Assembly: GCF_004331435.1 (NCBI RefSeq)
Contig: NZ_SJKA01000008.1
Span: forward strand, 62,001-126,000
Length of the DNA stretch: 64,000 nt
Source of the DNA: Kribbella sindirgiensis
Lineage (GTDB): Bacteria; Actinomycetota; Actinomycetes; Propionibacteriales; Kribbellaceae
Direction of reading: 5' to 3'
Shown here: positions 33,540-42,454 of the stretch, piece by piece
Layout of the letters: each line of letters starts with the position of its first letter
Numbering within the stretch: the first letter of the stretch is position 1
Notes under the pieces: generated by a model
Database searches by the model: none
Told to the model about the DNA's origin: nothing
What the model saw: the letters and a program-made list of their open reading frames with translations, nothing else
Position numbers and translations under genes: made by a program

Positions 33540-34444
33540 GCGCTCCACATGTTGCTCATCCGGGTGCTCTGGTCGAGGGTGAACTGGTTGTAGCAGGAGT
33601 CGTACGAGTAATCCATGTAGTTGTGGATCGGGTCCAGGCCCGGCAGCGAGCACGAGTCGCGTCCGGTCGGGCAGCCGTTGGTCGGGCTGCTCTGCGCGGG
33701 CGTATCGGCGACCTCGTCGTTCGTCGCCGTACAACCGCCCTGGAACGTGTGGTACAGCCCGAGCCAGTGGCCCGCTTCGTGCGTCGCGGTCTCACCGAGG
33801 TCGTAGTTCGTCGCCGAGCCACCGGGCAGCGACGTGTACTGCACGCGGATCCCGTCGATGCCGGGCTGCCGCGCGTAGTCCCAGGGGAACGTCGCGATCC
33901 CGAGGTACGCGAAGTCGACCAGCCAGATGTTCAGCGCGTTCTTGCCGCCCTGACGGGTCTTCTTCCGGTACGTGCTGCTCTGCTTGTCCTTGTGCCACTG
34001 GTTGTTGTCGTACTTGTCGACACCGGCCAGCGTGAACGTGAAGCCGGTGTTCGCGGCCTGCGACGACTCCTGGCCGCCGAACGTCTTGTTCAGTACGGCG
34101 ATCTGCTGCGAGATCTGGGTGTCGGTGACGTCACCGTTGCCGGCGGCGTCCCGCATCACGTGCACGTAAACGGGCACGTTCACCGACGCGGCGGCACGGG
34201 CGGTCTTTGCCTTGAGCAACCGCGCCGTCCGGGCCTCGATCGCCTTCTGCTCGGAGACCGAGATGTCGCGGGTGTCGGCGCCGTGACCGCCCTTCGCGGA
34301 CGCGCCGGCAGGCGGTACGAAGCAGTCCGGCGCCTCGCCGACCGGCGTTCGCGCGGTCGCCTGACCGCTCAGTGGAGTCAGGACCAGAGCCGCACCGGAA
34401 ACCAGGACCGCCAGGGCACGGGAACGGGGGATGAGAGATCGCAC
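33527..34444 (-). CDS. Secreted zinc metalloprotease, M43 (pappalysin-like)
   Basis: A 305-residue secreted protease. A signal peptide occupies about residues 1-32 (basic start, then ALAVLVSGAALVLTPLSGQA). The catalytic domain has the metzincin motif HEAGHWLGLYH, with three zinc His and the active-site Glu. It is followed by Cys-containing segments (GGCTATNDEVADTPAQSSP, NGCPTGRDSC) and the Met-turn region NYMDYSYDSC, typical of M43B. The GTG at 34444 was chosen because GGAGGA precedes it and a signal sequence starts there. It is divergent from the PadR gene and converges on ureD with a short overlap. Confidence 0.9.
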   Translation of the reverse strand: MRSLIPRSRALAVLVSGAALVLTPLSGQATARTPVGEAPDCFVPPAGASAKGGHGADTRDISVSEQKAIEARTARLLKAKTARAAASVNVPVYVHVMRDAAGNGDVTDTQISQQIAVLNKTFGGQESSQAANTGFTFTLAGVDKYDNNQWHKDKQSSTYRKKTRQGGKNALNIWLVDFAYLGIATFPWDYARQPGIDGIRVQYTSLPGGSATNYDLGETATHEAGHWLGLYHTFQGGCTATNDEVADTPAQSSPTNGCPTGRDSCSLPGLDPIHNYMDYSYDSCYNQFTLDQSTRMSNMWSAYRA

Positions 34445-34570
34445 AGCTGCGCTCCTCCAGGTCGGGCCGCTGGGCGGGCGGCCGGTTGCCCCGAATACTG
34501 CCCAGCACTTACCTGACACGGAAGCGGTCGCTCCCCAAAATCAGGGGAATCCTTCGCCATGACTCAATGA

Positions 34571-34599
34571 TTGCTATATACCGATGAACTGACTATTGT
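34571..34599 (+). promoter_or_regulatory. Promoter of the PadR gene
   Basis: TTGCTA at 34571-34576 and TATTGT at 34594-34599 are separated by 17 bases in an AT-rich patch, a good -35/-10 pair. The PadR ATG at 34606 lies six bases after the -10 box and no Shine-Dalgarno is present, so the transcript is probably leaderless. PadR proteins usually repress their own promoter, so the operator is expected here. Confidence 0.5.
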
Positions 34600-34605
34600 C
34601 GGCGC

Positions 34606-34956
34606 ATGTCCTCTTCCGAGATGCGCGAGCCGACGTTCCTCGTCCTGGCCGCCCTCGCCGACGGCCGCAAACACGGCTACGCGGTGATCAGCGAGGTGTC
34701 AGCCCTGTCCAGCGGCCGCGTCACCCTCCGCCCCGGCACCCTGTACGCCGCCCTCGACCGCCTCCGCGACGAAGGTCTGGTCCGCCCGGCCGGCGAGGAG
34801 ATCGTCGACGGCCGCCTCCGTCGCTACTACGAACTCACGGACGCCGGCGCCGAGACGCTGTCCACCGAGGCGGCTCGACTGCAGTCCAACGCCGACCAGG
34901 CGCTCCGCAAGCTCCGGCTCCGGCTGGGTCCCGCGGCCGGAGGTGGTGTCGCATGA
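34606..34956 (+). CDS. PadR family transcriptional regulator
   Basis: A 116-residue PadR-type winged-helix repressor. Typical segments are FLVLAALADGRKHGYAVISE, SGRVTLRPGTLYAALDRLRD and the wing GRLRRYYELTDAGAETL. The short C-terminal helix is the dimer arm. It is coupled to the next gene by an ATGA overlap. PadR repressors often control an adjacent membrane protein or exporter, which fits here. Confidence 0.93.
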   Translation: MSSSEMREPTFLVLAALADGRKHGYAVISEVSALSSGRVTLRPGTLYAALDRLRDEGLVRPAGEEIVDGRLRRYYELTDAGAETLSTEAARLQSNADQALRKLRLRLGPAAGGGVA

Positions 34957-35921
34957 GCGCCCTGTACCGCGCCGTACTGAAGTGCTACCCGCGCTGGTGG
35001 CGCGACCAGCACGGCGAGGAGGCGCTCGGTCTGTTGCTCGACTCCGCCGAGGCTCGTGGCCGCGCCGACTTCAGGGATCTGCTCAACCTGGCGGCCCACG
35101 CCGCTCGGCTCCGCCTGACCCAGGCAGGTCCGCCCACGCTGGTGCAGGGCATCCGCAACCGGGTGTCGGTGATCGCGGTGGCACTGCTGGCCGCGATCAG
35201 CAGTACATTCCTGGTCTTCGGCGAGTGGGCGCCCTGGGATCCGCAATCGAGTATGGAGGGCTCGCCGATCGGTAACGTAACCACCGGATCGATCCCCTTC
35301 CTCGCCGGACTGCTTGCCGCGCTCGCGATGGTTCTCGGCCGGGCGGTCTCGGCACGATGGCTCGCCACCTTCAGCGCACTGAGCGCGCTGGCGATCATGG
35401 CGCCGCCGATCGAGCAGTTCGCGCACAGCTTCGGCTTCACCCGGCCGCCAGGCGGCATCCTCGCCTTCGTCATCCTGGTGAGCGCGCTCGCCGCAACCGG
35501 TGAGCCGGTGCCGCCCCGCAGCAGCTCGCGCGGCCTGTTCGCGCTGCTCGCAGCCGGTCCGACCATCGCCGCGATGCTCGTCCTCGCATCGTCACTCGGT
35601 CCCGAGCCTTGGTTCTTCTACCGCCAACCTGACCAGGTCTCGCTACGGATCGCCCTCGGAATCCTGCTCGGCACAGGCCTGATCGTGCTGGCCACCGTCC
35701 TGCTGATCGCGGGCCACCGGACCTGGGGCACCGCCCTCGCGGTCAACTCGGCCCCCTGGCTGCTGCTGTTCGCCCTCGACCCAACGGTGCGCGGCGCAGG
35801 AGCCGCACCAATCAGCGGCCTGAGCCTGCTGGCCCTCGTGGTCGGAGCCGCGCTACTCACCGGTCTGATCGTGGTCCGCACTCAGACCTTCAGGCGCAGC
35901 GCGACGAAATCCCAGCGGTAG
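34953..35921 (+). CDS. Multi-pass membrane protein coupled to PadR
   Basis: A 322-residue protein. The first 60 residues are a soluble region (SALYRAVLKCYPRWWRDQHG, then EEALGLLLDSAEARGR) that I recognise as the start of a family commonly found after PadR genes. About seven or eight hydrophobic segments follow. No transporter motif is visible. The ATG at 34953 overlaps the PadR stop by four bases, so the two are co-translated. The protein is probably the target or partner of PadR regulation; its substrate or activity is unknown. Confidence 0.85.
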   Translation: MSALYRAVLKCYPRWWRDQHGEEALGLLLDSAEARGRADFRDLLNLAAHAARLRLTQAGPPTLVQGIRNRVSVIAVALLAAISSTFLVFGEWAPWDPQSSMEGSPIGNVTTGSIPFLAGLLAALAMVLGRAVSARWLATFSALSALAIMAPPIEQFAHSFGFTRPPGGILAFVILVSALAATGEPVPPRSSSRGLFALLAAGPTIAAMLVLASSLGPEPWFFYRQPDQVSLRIALGILLGTGLIVLATVLLIAGHRTWGTALAVNSAPWLLLFALDPTVRGAGAAPISGLSLLALVVGAALLTGLIVVRTQTFRRSATKSQR

Positions 35922-36016
35922 CGCGGATCGGTCGAGCTGCGCAGGTCGTCGCGGTCCGCGGCGGCCACCGAACCGATGCCGTCCCTGGTTCCGGGCGCCG
36001 AGGTCTTGCGGTCGAA

Positions 36017-36298
36017 TTACCGATCACTCACCAGCAACTGCTCGAGCACCTCCGCGGCCTCGTCGTACCCGGCATCGGCGATCCGCTGCAACTCCCGAAG
36101 ATCACGAACAGCCGCCGCCCGCCGCGTCAGCAACTCCCCCGCGTGCAGGCACCCCTCGTCCAGCAGATCACTCAGCTCCTGTACGTCGCCACGCGCCTCG
36201 GCCAGGTCCGCAAGCCGGTCCAAGGCCCGCTCGTTGCCGTCGTCAGCGAGTGCGCGCAGGGTTTCCCGATCGTTGGTCATACCCTGATCGTGCGACAT
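36017..36298 (-). CDS. Small helical-repeat hypothetical protein
   Basis: A 93-residue acidic protein made of short repeated helices (ETLRALADDGNERALDRLAD, then LAEARGDVQELSDLLDEGC, then LQRIADAGYDEAAEVLEQL). The pattern recalls degenerate Sel1/TPR or ankyrin repeats. Two ATG starts are possible, 36298 and 36280; neither has a strong ribosome binding site. It is divergent from the MerR gene at 36328, 29 bases away. Function is unknown; a scaffold or protein-binding role is a guess from the repeats. Confidence 0.65.
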   Translation of the reverse strand: MSHDQGMTNDRETLRALADDGNERALDRLADLAEARGDVQELSDLLDEGCLHAGELLTRRAAAVRDLRELQRIADAGYDEAAEVLEQLLVSDR

Positions 36299-36327
36299 TG
36301 CCCCAGGGGAAGGGTCAAGCTGGTGCC

Positions 36328-37059
36328 GTGATCACCATCGGCCAGTTGGCGCAGTACGTCGGCGTCTCGACCAAGACGATCCGCGTCTACCACGAGAAAG
36401 GACTGCTCCCCGAGCCCCCGCGCGACGAGTCGGGGTACCGCCGGTACTCCGCGCAGGACCTCGTCGAGCTGATCAAGATCCGCACGCTGGCCGAGGCCGG
36501 TCTGCCGCTGGCCAAGATCGCGCAAGTCGGTTCACCCGCGGAACTGCAGGCTGCGGCGTCTGCGGCGGAGACCGAGCTGACCGCCCGGATCGAGCGGCTC
36601 ACCGGCACGCTCGCCCGGCTGCGAGACCTTGCTGCCGGCAACAACCCGTTCCTGCCGCCGGACGTCGAGCAGCACCTGCTGCGGCTGCACGAGCTCGGAT
36701 TCTCCGAACGCTGGATCGCGCTCGAGAGCGATCTCTGGATTCTCTCGTTCGCGACCGACCCGGACACCGCCCGGCAGTACTTCACGGATCAGGCGCACGC
36801 GCAGGCCGATCCTGAGCTCCGCGGCCTCTACCTCGCGTACGACAGCGCCTACGACCTCGCCCCGGACGACCCGGCGCTCGCGGATCTCGCGCAGCGGATC
36901 GTCACAGCGTCGCTCGAGCGCTATCCGGTCGACGAGCTGCGCCAAGATGCGTCCGAGAGAGCCCTGCCCCAGCTCGTTCAGTCCTCGATCAACGCGTCGT
37001 CGCCGGCCTGGGAACGCCTCGACGCGCTGATCCGCGGACGGCTGTCGGAGCACTTCTAA
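36328..37059 (+). CDS. MerR family regulator
   Basis: A 243-residue regulator. The N-terminal MerR HTH is clear: [20 protein letters not shown], then [20 protein letters not shown]. It is followed by the dimer coiled coil. The remaining 130 residues form a helical effector domain ([20 protein letters not shown]) seen in multidrug-type MerR proteins and again in the MerR protein at 45353. The GTG at 36328 starts exactly at the HTH. The last four bases overlap the end of the convergent transporter gene. No target gene is adjacent in the same direction. Confidence 0.88.
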   Translation: MITIGQLAQYVGVSTKTIRVYHEKGLLPEPPRDESGYRRYSAQDLVELIKIRTLAEAGLPLAKIAQVGSPAELQAAASAAETELTARIERLTGTLARLRDLAAGNNPFLPPDVEQHLLRLHELGFSERWIALESDLWILSFATDPDTARQYFTDQAHAQADPELRGLYLAYDSAYDLAPDDPALADLAQRIVTASLERYPVDELRQDASERALPQLVQSSINASSPAWERLDALIRGRLSEHF

Positions 37060-39014
37060 CCGACGTGGACCCACGGTCTGTTCGAGCGTTTGGGTTCGGC
37101 TCGGCGGAGGACTTCGCGGGTGACTGGGGGGACGTCGCCTTCGCCGGAGATCAGGTAGCGGAAGAGGAAATAGAACGGGTTGCCCTCGGCCCAGGCGAAG
37201 TAGATGTGGGGCATCACGTTCCAGTCGTCGCGCATCTTCAGCAGCAGGGCGGCGATGGCGTTCGGGACGCTGGGGCTGTCGACGCGCAGGATCTTGTAGC
37301 CGAAGCGTTCCTCGCCGCGGACGTCCAGCTCGGTCTCGAACTGGGACGCGTCGGTCAGGGTGACCTCGAGGAACAGGATCGGCAGACCTTCCGGCAGGTT
37401 ACGCACCTCGCGCTGCTCGGCCTCCTTCTCCTGGTACTCCGCCTCGTCGCGCGCGTCCGGCTCGTTCGCGATGATCCGCAGCTCGCCGTGCCGGGCGGCC
37501 GCGGCGATCAGCCGGCACGCCTCCTCGTCGAACCGGACCTCGGTGGCCCGCAGCTCCAGCGACCGGGTGGCGCGCGAGATCAGCGAGGTGAGGATGATCG
37601 CGACGATGAAGAACGAGGCGATCTGCACACCGTCCGGCCGCTCGATGATGTTCGCCACGGTCGTGTAGAGCAGCACCACGCTGATCACGCCGAACCCGAC
37701 GGTCTTGGCCCGCTCCCCCTTCCGCCGGGCGGACAGCGTGACCGCGATCGACGCGGACATGATCAGCACCAGTACGCCGGTCGCGTACGCACCGCCCTGC
37801 GCGTCGACGTCGGCCTTGAACAGGATCGTGATCACGAACGCGATCAGCCCGAACACGATCACCAGCGGCCGGGTCGCCCGCGCCCAGTCCGGGACCATGC
37901 CGTAGCGGGGCAGGTAGCGCGGCACGATGTTCAGCAGGCCCGCCATCGCCGACGCCCCGGCGAACCACAGGATGAGGATGGTGCTGACGTCGTACACGGT
38001 CCCGAAGACGTTGCCGAGGTGCTCGTGCGCAAGGTAGGCGAGCGCTCTCCCGGAGGCCTCGCCGCCGTCCTTGAACTCGTCCTCGGGGATCAGCACGATC
38101 GTCGTGAAGCTGCTGGTGATCAGGAACCCGCTCATGATCAACGCGGCCGTGGTCAGCAGCTTGCGGGTGTTGCGGATCCGCGTCTCCGGGTGCGCCGGGT
38201 CGTCCTCGGGCGCGCCGTCGACCTGCGGCATCACCGCGACACCGGTCTCGAAGCCGGACAGGCCGAGGGCGAGCTTCGGGAACACGACCAGCGAGATGCC
38301 GATCATCACCCAGATGTTCGAGTGCTCGGTGGTCAGCATGCCGCGCCAGTTCGTGACCAGCTCCGGCGCGGTGACGACGTTCCAGAGCGCGTTCGCGACC
38401 ACGATCAGGTTCAGGCCGAGGTACACCACGACCAGCGCGACCGCGATCCCGATGGCCTCGCCGAAGCCGCGCAGGAACACGCCCGCCAACAGGGCCAGCA
38501 GCACCAGGGTGATGATCACCTCCTTGCCCTCGAACCAGTGCGGCACGTACGGGTTCTCGACCACGTGCGCGGTGGCGTCGGCGGCGGACAGCGTCATCGT
38601 GATGATGAAGTCGGTGGCCATGAAGCCGAGCAGGACCAGGATCGTGAACTTGCCCTTCCAGCGGCCGAGCAGCCGGTCAAGCATCGCGATGGAGCCTTCG
38701 CCGTGCGGACTCTCGGCCGCGACCCGGCGGTAGACCGGCAGCGCGCCGAGCAGGGTCAGGAGAACCAGGATCAACGTCGCGACCGGTGACAGCAGCCCGA
38801 CCGCGGCCGCGGCGATCGCGGGCTGGTAGCCGAGCGTCGAGAAGTAGTCGACACCGGTCAGGCACATCACCTTCCACCAGCGGTGGGTCGGGTGCGGCGC
38901 CGGCCGATGCGGGCCCGGGTGCCCGGCCGGACGGTCGTGCAGCAACCAGCCGACCACCCGCCCATGGGTGGGCGGCGGGACGCCGACCGTCTCGTTCTCA
39001 CGCGTTTCTGTCAC
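37056..39014 (-). CDS. APC-superfamily transporter with cytosolic C-terminal domain
   Basis: A 652-residue membrane protein. After a His/Pro-rich cytosolic N-terminus (residues 1-45) there are about twelve hydrophobic segments, beginning [20 protein letters not shown], to about residue 485. Then comes a soluble C-terminal domain of about 165 residues ([36 protein letters not shown]). The architecture is that of amino-acid/polyamine/organocation permeases with a regulatory tail, as in KUP- or KimA-like potassium importers. Substrate cannot be fixed from sequence; amino acid or K+ are the main options. The GTG at 39014 follows a weak ribosome binding site. No c-di-AMP riboswitch is evident in the 170 bases upstream. 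Confidence 0.85.
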   Translation of the reverse strand: MTETRENETVGVPPPTHGRVVGWLLHDRPAGHPGPHRPAPHPTHRWWKVMCLTGVDYFSTLGYQPAIAAAAVGLLSPVATLILVLLTLLGALPVYRRVAAESPHGEGSIAMLDRLLGRWKGKFTILVLLGFMATDFIITMTLSAADATAHVVENPYVPHWFEGKEVIITLVLLALLAGVFLRGFGEAIGIAVALVVVYLGLNLIVVANALWNVVTAPELVTNWRGMLTTEHSNIWVMIGISLVVFPKLALGLSGFETGVAVMPQVDGAPEDDPAHPETRIRNTRKLLTTAALIMSGFLITSSFTTIVLIPEDEFKDGGEASGRALAYLAHEHLGNVFGTVYDVSTILILWFAGASAMAGLLNIVPRYLPRYGMVPDWARATRPLVIVFGLIAFVITILFKADVDAQGGAYATGVLVLIMSASIAVTLSARRKGERAKTVGFGVISVVLLYTTVANIIERPDGVQIASFFIVAIILTSLISRATRSLELRATEVRFDEEACRLIAAAARHGELRIIANEPDARDEAEYQEKEAEQREVRNLPEGLPILFLEVTLTDASQFETELDVRGEERFGYKILRVDSPSVPNAIAALLLKMRDDWNVMPHIYFAWAEGNPFYFLFRYLISGEGDVPPVTREVLRRAEPKRSNRPWVHVG

Positions 39015-39185
39015 CGCCCGGAGCCTAACCAGCGCTCGGCCTCCACCCGGCCGTTTCTAACGCCTCTCTAACACCCCCAGAACGTGAGGCACGGCACGCT
39101 CCCAGCGTCTATAGCGGCGTCGAGGCCGAGCCGGCTTCCACATGTTGCGTTGTTCGCCAACTTCCAGATAGCGCCCTAGAACTGG

Positions 39186-39380
39186 CTAGTCCGATTGGCT
39201 GTCCTCCTTCGTGCGGGAGGACCTGTAGTGGAACAGTTCCGCGACCGCGCGCACGAGTTCGGCCCGCTGGCTCGGGCGGGTTCCGCGCAGGACGATGAGA
39301 AGTGCGACCAGGCGCGCGGCGGCGTACACGACCGCACACGCGACAGCTCCGACGACAGCGAAGTTACTGACCAGCCCCAT
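39186..39380 (-). CDS. Small single-TM membrane protein
   Basis: A 64-residue protein beginning MGLVSNFAVVGAVACAVVYA, a single transmembrane helix of about 28 residues. It is followed by a basic, hydrophilic tail (RGTRPSQRAELVRAVAELFH, then YRSSRTKEDSQSD). The ATG at 39380 has GGAGAG seven bases upstream, which supports it although it is short. It lies between the APC transporter and the PepSY gene on the same strand. The 236 bases between it and the PepSY gene (39381-39616) show no other feature I can support. Function is unknown. Confidence 0.65.
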   Translation of the reverse strand: MGLVSNFAVVGAVACAVVYAAARLVALLIVLRGTRPSQRAELVRAVAELFHYRSSRTKEDSQSD

Positions 39381-39616
39381 GACATCTCTCCGGTGCTCGG
39401 GCACGCTCCGACTCTGCGGGCATGCGCCTCTGACCGGAGGTCTCTTCCGCCATGCGGGGGGCTGGTCAAAGCTCACCGCGTCAGCTGGCCGACGGCGCCG
39501 GGTGCGGGACAGCCCGCTAGCCGTGATGACGACGCCGCCGCGAAGGAATACTCCCCTCCACTTGCTATGAGCGTTCCACATGACACCACATCGAACAAGC
39601 TGCTCCGGCGTGCCTG

Positions 39617-41020
39617 CTACGGCGCGGTGTTGAACCAGGTGGTCAGGCGTGGGATTCGGCGGAGTAGGAGTTGGTCGAGGAGGAGTACGGCGGCCAGGGT
39701 GAGGCCGAAGAGGGGCAGGAACAGGGCGAGGGCGACGACGAGGACGGCCAGGGCGGGGGTGGCGCGGAGTGGGAGGCGGCCGCGGGGTGCACCGAGGGCG
39801 TTGCCTTTCGGGCGGCGGCGCCACCACATCAGCGGTCCGCTGACGCACATGAACATCACGCCGAGACAGAAGACGGTGGTCGCCCAGAAGTTGAGCGTTC
39901 CCAGGCGCCGGCCCTCGTGCAGCGCGATGCCTTGGGCAACGACCTTCGCGAGTGTCGGGTAGTCGCTGTACCCGTACGTCGACACCACGCGGCCGCCGTA
40001 CCGGTCGACGTGCAACGTGCGCTCCTTGCCGGGGTCGTTGAACGCGTAGCCGATCGCCGAGTAGACGCCCGCATCGTCGGTGGGCAGAGCGATCGTCATC
40101 GGGCGGCGTAGCCCGTTGCGCTGGCCTACCGCGATCGCGGTGTCGACGGTGGCCACCGACCGTTTCCCGTCGGCCGGGTTCGAGCGCGGTACCTCGGTCT
40201 TGCCGAGACCCCACGGCACCGAGTGGCTGTGCGGGAGCGACTCGTCGAGGGTCGAGGTCGGGTTCGACAGCGCACCGGGATCCTCGCCCCAGAACGACGT
40301 ACCTTGCTGAGTCGCGAGTTCCTGGGTCTTCGCGCCCCAGAACCCGGTCCACGGCAGACCCGACACGATCAGGAACAGCAACCCGAGGCCCAGGACCGCG
40401 CCGGTGCGGCCGTGCCGTGAGCGCAGTACGGCGCCCGCCGCACCAGCCGCTCGCCTGCGCGCTCGCGCGACCCTGCCCTTGAAGAACAGGTAGTACCCGG
40501 TCAGCGCCATCACGATCGCCCAGCAGGCGACGATCTCGATCACGTAGTCGCCCCAGCGGCCGGCCATCAGTTCGCCGTGCAGCAGGATCGCGGCGCCCGA
40601 CAGCGTCGTGTCCGGGTTGAGCGAGCCCAGGACCTTGCCTTCGTACGGATCGACGAACACGTCCCGGGGACCGGCCGCGGTGTCGACGGAGAACACGGTC
40701 GAGCGGTTCGGCGCGGAGGGCTCGGTCATCGAGACCACCGTGGCGTCCGGGAAGGCCTGGTGTACCTCGTCCAGCTGCGTCTCGTACGGCTGCGCGACCA
40801 GCCCCGCGGGCTGGTCGACCTTCATCAGATCAGCGTGCAGAACCGGCTCGATCTGGAAACGGAACAGGTAGATCAAGCCCGTCGCGGCGAGGATCAGCAG
40901 GACCGGGATCACCAGGAAGCTCGCGTAGAAGTGCCATCGCCAGAACGCCCGGAACAACCCGGCGCCGCGGGTCCGCGCACCGTGGTCCGGCTTCGCTGGG
41001 GCCTCCAGTACTGCGCTCAC
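39617..41020 (-). CDS. PepSY-associated TM helix protein (iron/copper-reductase-like)
   Basis: A 467-residue membrane protein of the PepSY_TM family. A first helix (ASFLVIPVLLILAATGLIYL) follows the FWRWHFYAS motif. An extracytoplasmic PepSY domain then includes VFVDPYEGKVLGSLNPDTTL, with LLHGELMAG. Two central helices and two or three C-terminal ones (LNFWATTVFCLGVMFMCVSG, then PLMWWRRRPKGN) complete the fold. Conserved His residues in the helices suggest haem or metal-linked redox. The RBS decides the start: AAGGAG overlaps the first GTG (41026), so the GTG at 41020, five bases after it, is used. It is divergent from the membrane protein and sigma-factor genes that follow. Confidence 0.88.
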   Translation of the reverse strand: MSAVLEAPAKPDHGARTRGAGLFRAFWRWHFYASFLVIPVLLILAATGLIYLFRFQIEPVLHADLMKVDQPAGLVAQPYETQLDEVHQAFPDATVVSMTEPSAPNRSTVFSVDTAAGPRDVFVDPYEGKVLGSLNPDTTLSGAAILLHGELMAGRWGDYVIEIVACWAIVMALTGYYLFFKGRVARARRRAAGAAGAVLRSRHGRTGAVLGLGLLFLIVSGLPWTGFWGAKTQELATQQGTSFWGEDPGALSNPTSTLDESLPHSHSVPWGLGKTEVPRSNPADGKRSVATVDTAIAVGQRNGLRRPMTIALPTDDAGVYSAIGYAFNDPGKERTLHVDRYGGRVVSTYGYSDYPTLAKVVAQGIALHEGRRLGTLNFWATTVFCLGVMFMCVSGPLMWWRRRPKGNALGAPRGRLPLRATPALAVLVVALALFLPLFGLTLAAVLLLDQLLLRRIPRLTTWFNTAP

Positions 41021-41165
41021 GTCCACTCCTTCTTCGCACCGTCCACACCAGGAGTCGGTTCGCGGGCGCGATCAGTTCCAGCCGGCCGATGTGGCGTGGG
41101 ACACAGGTGCGGCCCGAGAGGCTGTCGGAAGGGCTGTCGGCGGAGAATGCGACGATGGTCCCGCC

Positions 41166-41729
41166 ATGCAGCAGACGTGGGGGTTCCGAGGGACGCGGGC
41201 CGCGATGTTCGCGGTCACCTGCGTGCTGCTCGCCGCCCTCGGCCACGTCGTGATGTCCGGCGCGGGCCTCCCCTGGTGGGCGATCCCGATGGGCCTCGGC
41301 TGGATCGGCGGCACCGCGTGGATCGTCGCCGACCGGGAGCGCGGCGTACCGTTCGTCGTCCTGAGCACGCTGGTGGCGCAGGGCGCGCTGCACCTGGTGT
41401 TCTCGCTCGCGCAGTCAATGGCAGTCCCGCACGCGATGCACACCGGCCATGAGATGACCGGTACGTCGTCCTTCGGCATGCTCGGCGCTCACCTGCTCGC
41501 GGCGCTCCTGTGCGGGCTGTGGCTCGCGTACGGGGAGCGCGCCGCGTTCGCCGTACTGCGCTCCGTCGCCCGCCTGATCCTGGTGCCGTTGCGGCCGTTC
41601 ACGCGCCCGCAGATCACCACGCACCGGCCGCGGATCCGGCTCGCCCACTCCCCCGCGCCGTACGACGACCTGCTGCTCGTGCACGCCATCACGTCCAGGG
41701 GTCCGCCGAGCGGAATCGCTGCTTTCTGA
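41166..41729 (+). CDS. Hypothetical membrane protein next to PepSY gene
   Basis: A 187-residue protein with four or five hydrophobic segments (RAAMFAVTCVLLAALGHVVM, then GGTAWIVAD; later FGMLGAHLLAALLCGLWLAY). Between helices lies a His/Met-rich stretch, AVPHAMHTGHEMTGTSS, which may bind copper or another metal. From memory, proteins of this type sit beside PepSY and copper-handling genes in actinobacteria. The ATG at 41166 lacks a good ribosome binding site, and an in-frame ATG at 41091 is possible. The C-terminus is cytosolic and basic. A metal role is inference from the His/Met motif and the neighbours. Confidence 0.75.
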   Translation: MQQTWGFRGTRAAMFAVTCVLLAALGHVVMSGAGLPWWAIPMGLGWIGGTAWIVADRERGVPFVVLSTLVAQGALHLVFSLAQSMAVPHAMHTGHEMTGTSSFGMLGAHLLAALLCGLWLAYGERAAFAVLRSVARLILVPLRPFTRPQITTHRPRIRLAHSPAPYDDLLLVHAITSRGPPSGIAAF

Positions 41730-41854
41730 CAGCACGATTCACCCCGGGCGTTTCGCCGTCCGGGGTTGTGCCATGCCATTCGGCAGGCCTCCGCTCACCG
41801 GTGCCGCGTTTCCATGCGCCGCCGGATCATCTGGACCCCAGAAGGACTCACTCC

Positions 41855-42400
41855 ATGGCTTCTGCCTTGATCGACGACCGATCGACCCATTGGGCGATCG
41901 CCGCACGTGACGGTGATCTTGTTGCCCTCGACCACTTCGTCCGCGCGCTGCACCACGACGTACGGCGCTATGTCGCGCATCTCAGCGGCGATCCGCACGC
42001 GGCCGACGACCTCACCCAGGAGACGTTCCTGCGGGCGCTGCAAAGCCTGCACCGGTTCGAGGGCCGCTCGTCGGCGCGGACCTGGCTGCTGTCCATCGCC
42101 CGGCGTACCGTCGCCGACGACCTGCGCCGCAGGGCCGCGCGCCCGCGGATCTCGCGGCACGACTGGCAGCGCGCCGCCGAACAGTCCCAGCCGCGGGACG
42201 TGCCCGGATTCGAGGACGGCATCGCGCTGACCGAGCTGCTCGACAAGATCCCCGGCGACCGCCGCGAGGTCTTCGTCCTCACTCAGCTCGCCGGCGTCCC
42301 CTACGCCCAGACCGCCGCCCACCTGGGCTGCCCGATCGGTACCGTCCGCTCCAAGGTGTCACGGGCCCGGACGACCCTCGCCGATCTGCTCACCGCCTAA
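41855..42400 (+). CDS. ECF-type RNA polymerase sigma factor (SigC-like)
   Basis: A 181-residue sigma-70 family factor with only regions 2 and 4. Region 2 includes HHDVRRYVAHLSGDPHAADD, then LTQETFLRALQSLHRFEGRS and TWLLSIARRTVADDLRRR. Region 4 is RREVFVLTQLAGVPYAQTAA, then HLGCPIGTVRSKVSRAR. It resembles actinobacterial SigC-like ECF factors. No anti-sigma gene is adjacent. The ATG at 41855 has AAGGA at a good distance. The PepSY and His/Met-rich membrane genes just upstream are likely members of its regulon, by inference. A strong hairpin follows at 42407. Confidence 0.9.
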   Translation: MASALIDDRSTHWAIAARDGDLVALDHFVRALHHDVRRYVAHLSGDPHAADDLTQETFLRALQSLHRFEGRSSARTWLLSIARRTVADDLRRRAARPRISRHDWQRAAEQSQPRDVPGFEDGIALTELLDKIPGDRREVFVLTQLAGVPYAQTAAHLGCPIGTVRSKVSRARTTLADLLTA

Positions 42401-42406
42401 CCCGGC

Positions 42407-42439
42407 CCAGGCTGCCTCCCTGTGCGGGAGGCAGCCTGG
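42407..42439 (+). terminator. GC-rich hairpin after the sigma-factor gene
   Basis: CCAGGCTGCCTCCC at 42407-42420 and GGGAGGCAGCCTGG at 42426-42439 form a perfect 14-base stem with a five-base loop (TGTGC). It starts six bases after the sigma-gene stop and ends 15 bases before the VOC start. No T-run follows, as is common for terminators in high-GC actinobacteria. Confidence 0.7.
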
Positions 42440-42454
42440 CCTAGGATCGGCGGC

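Noticed and set aside
39015-39185. c-di-AMP riboswitch upstream of the APC transporter
   Set aside because: I could not find the conserved ydaO-type segments in this region.
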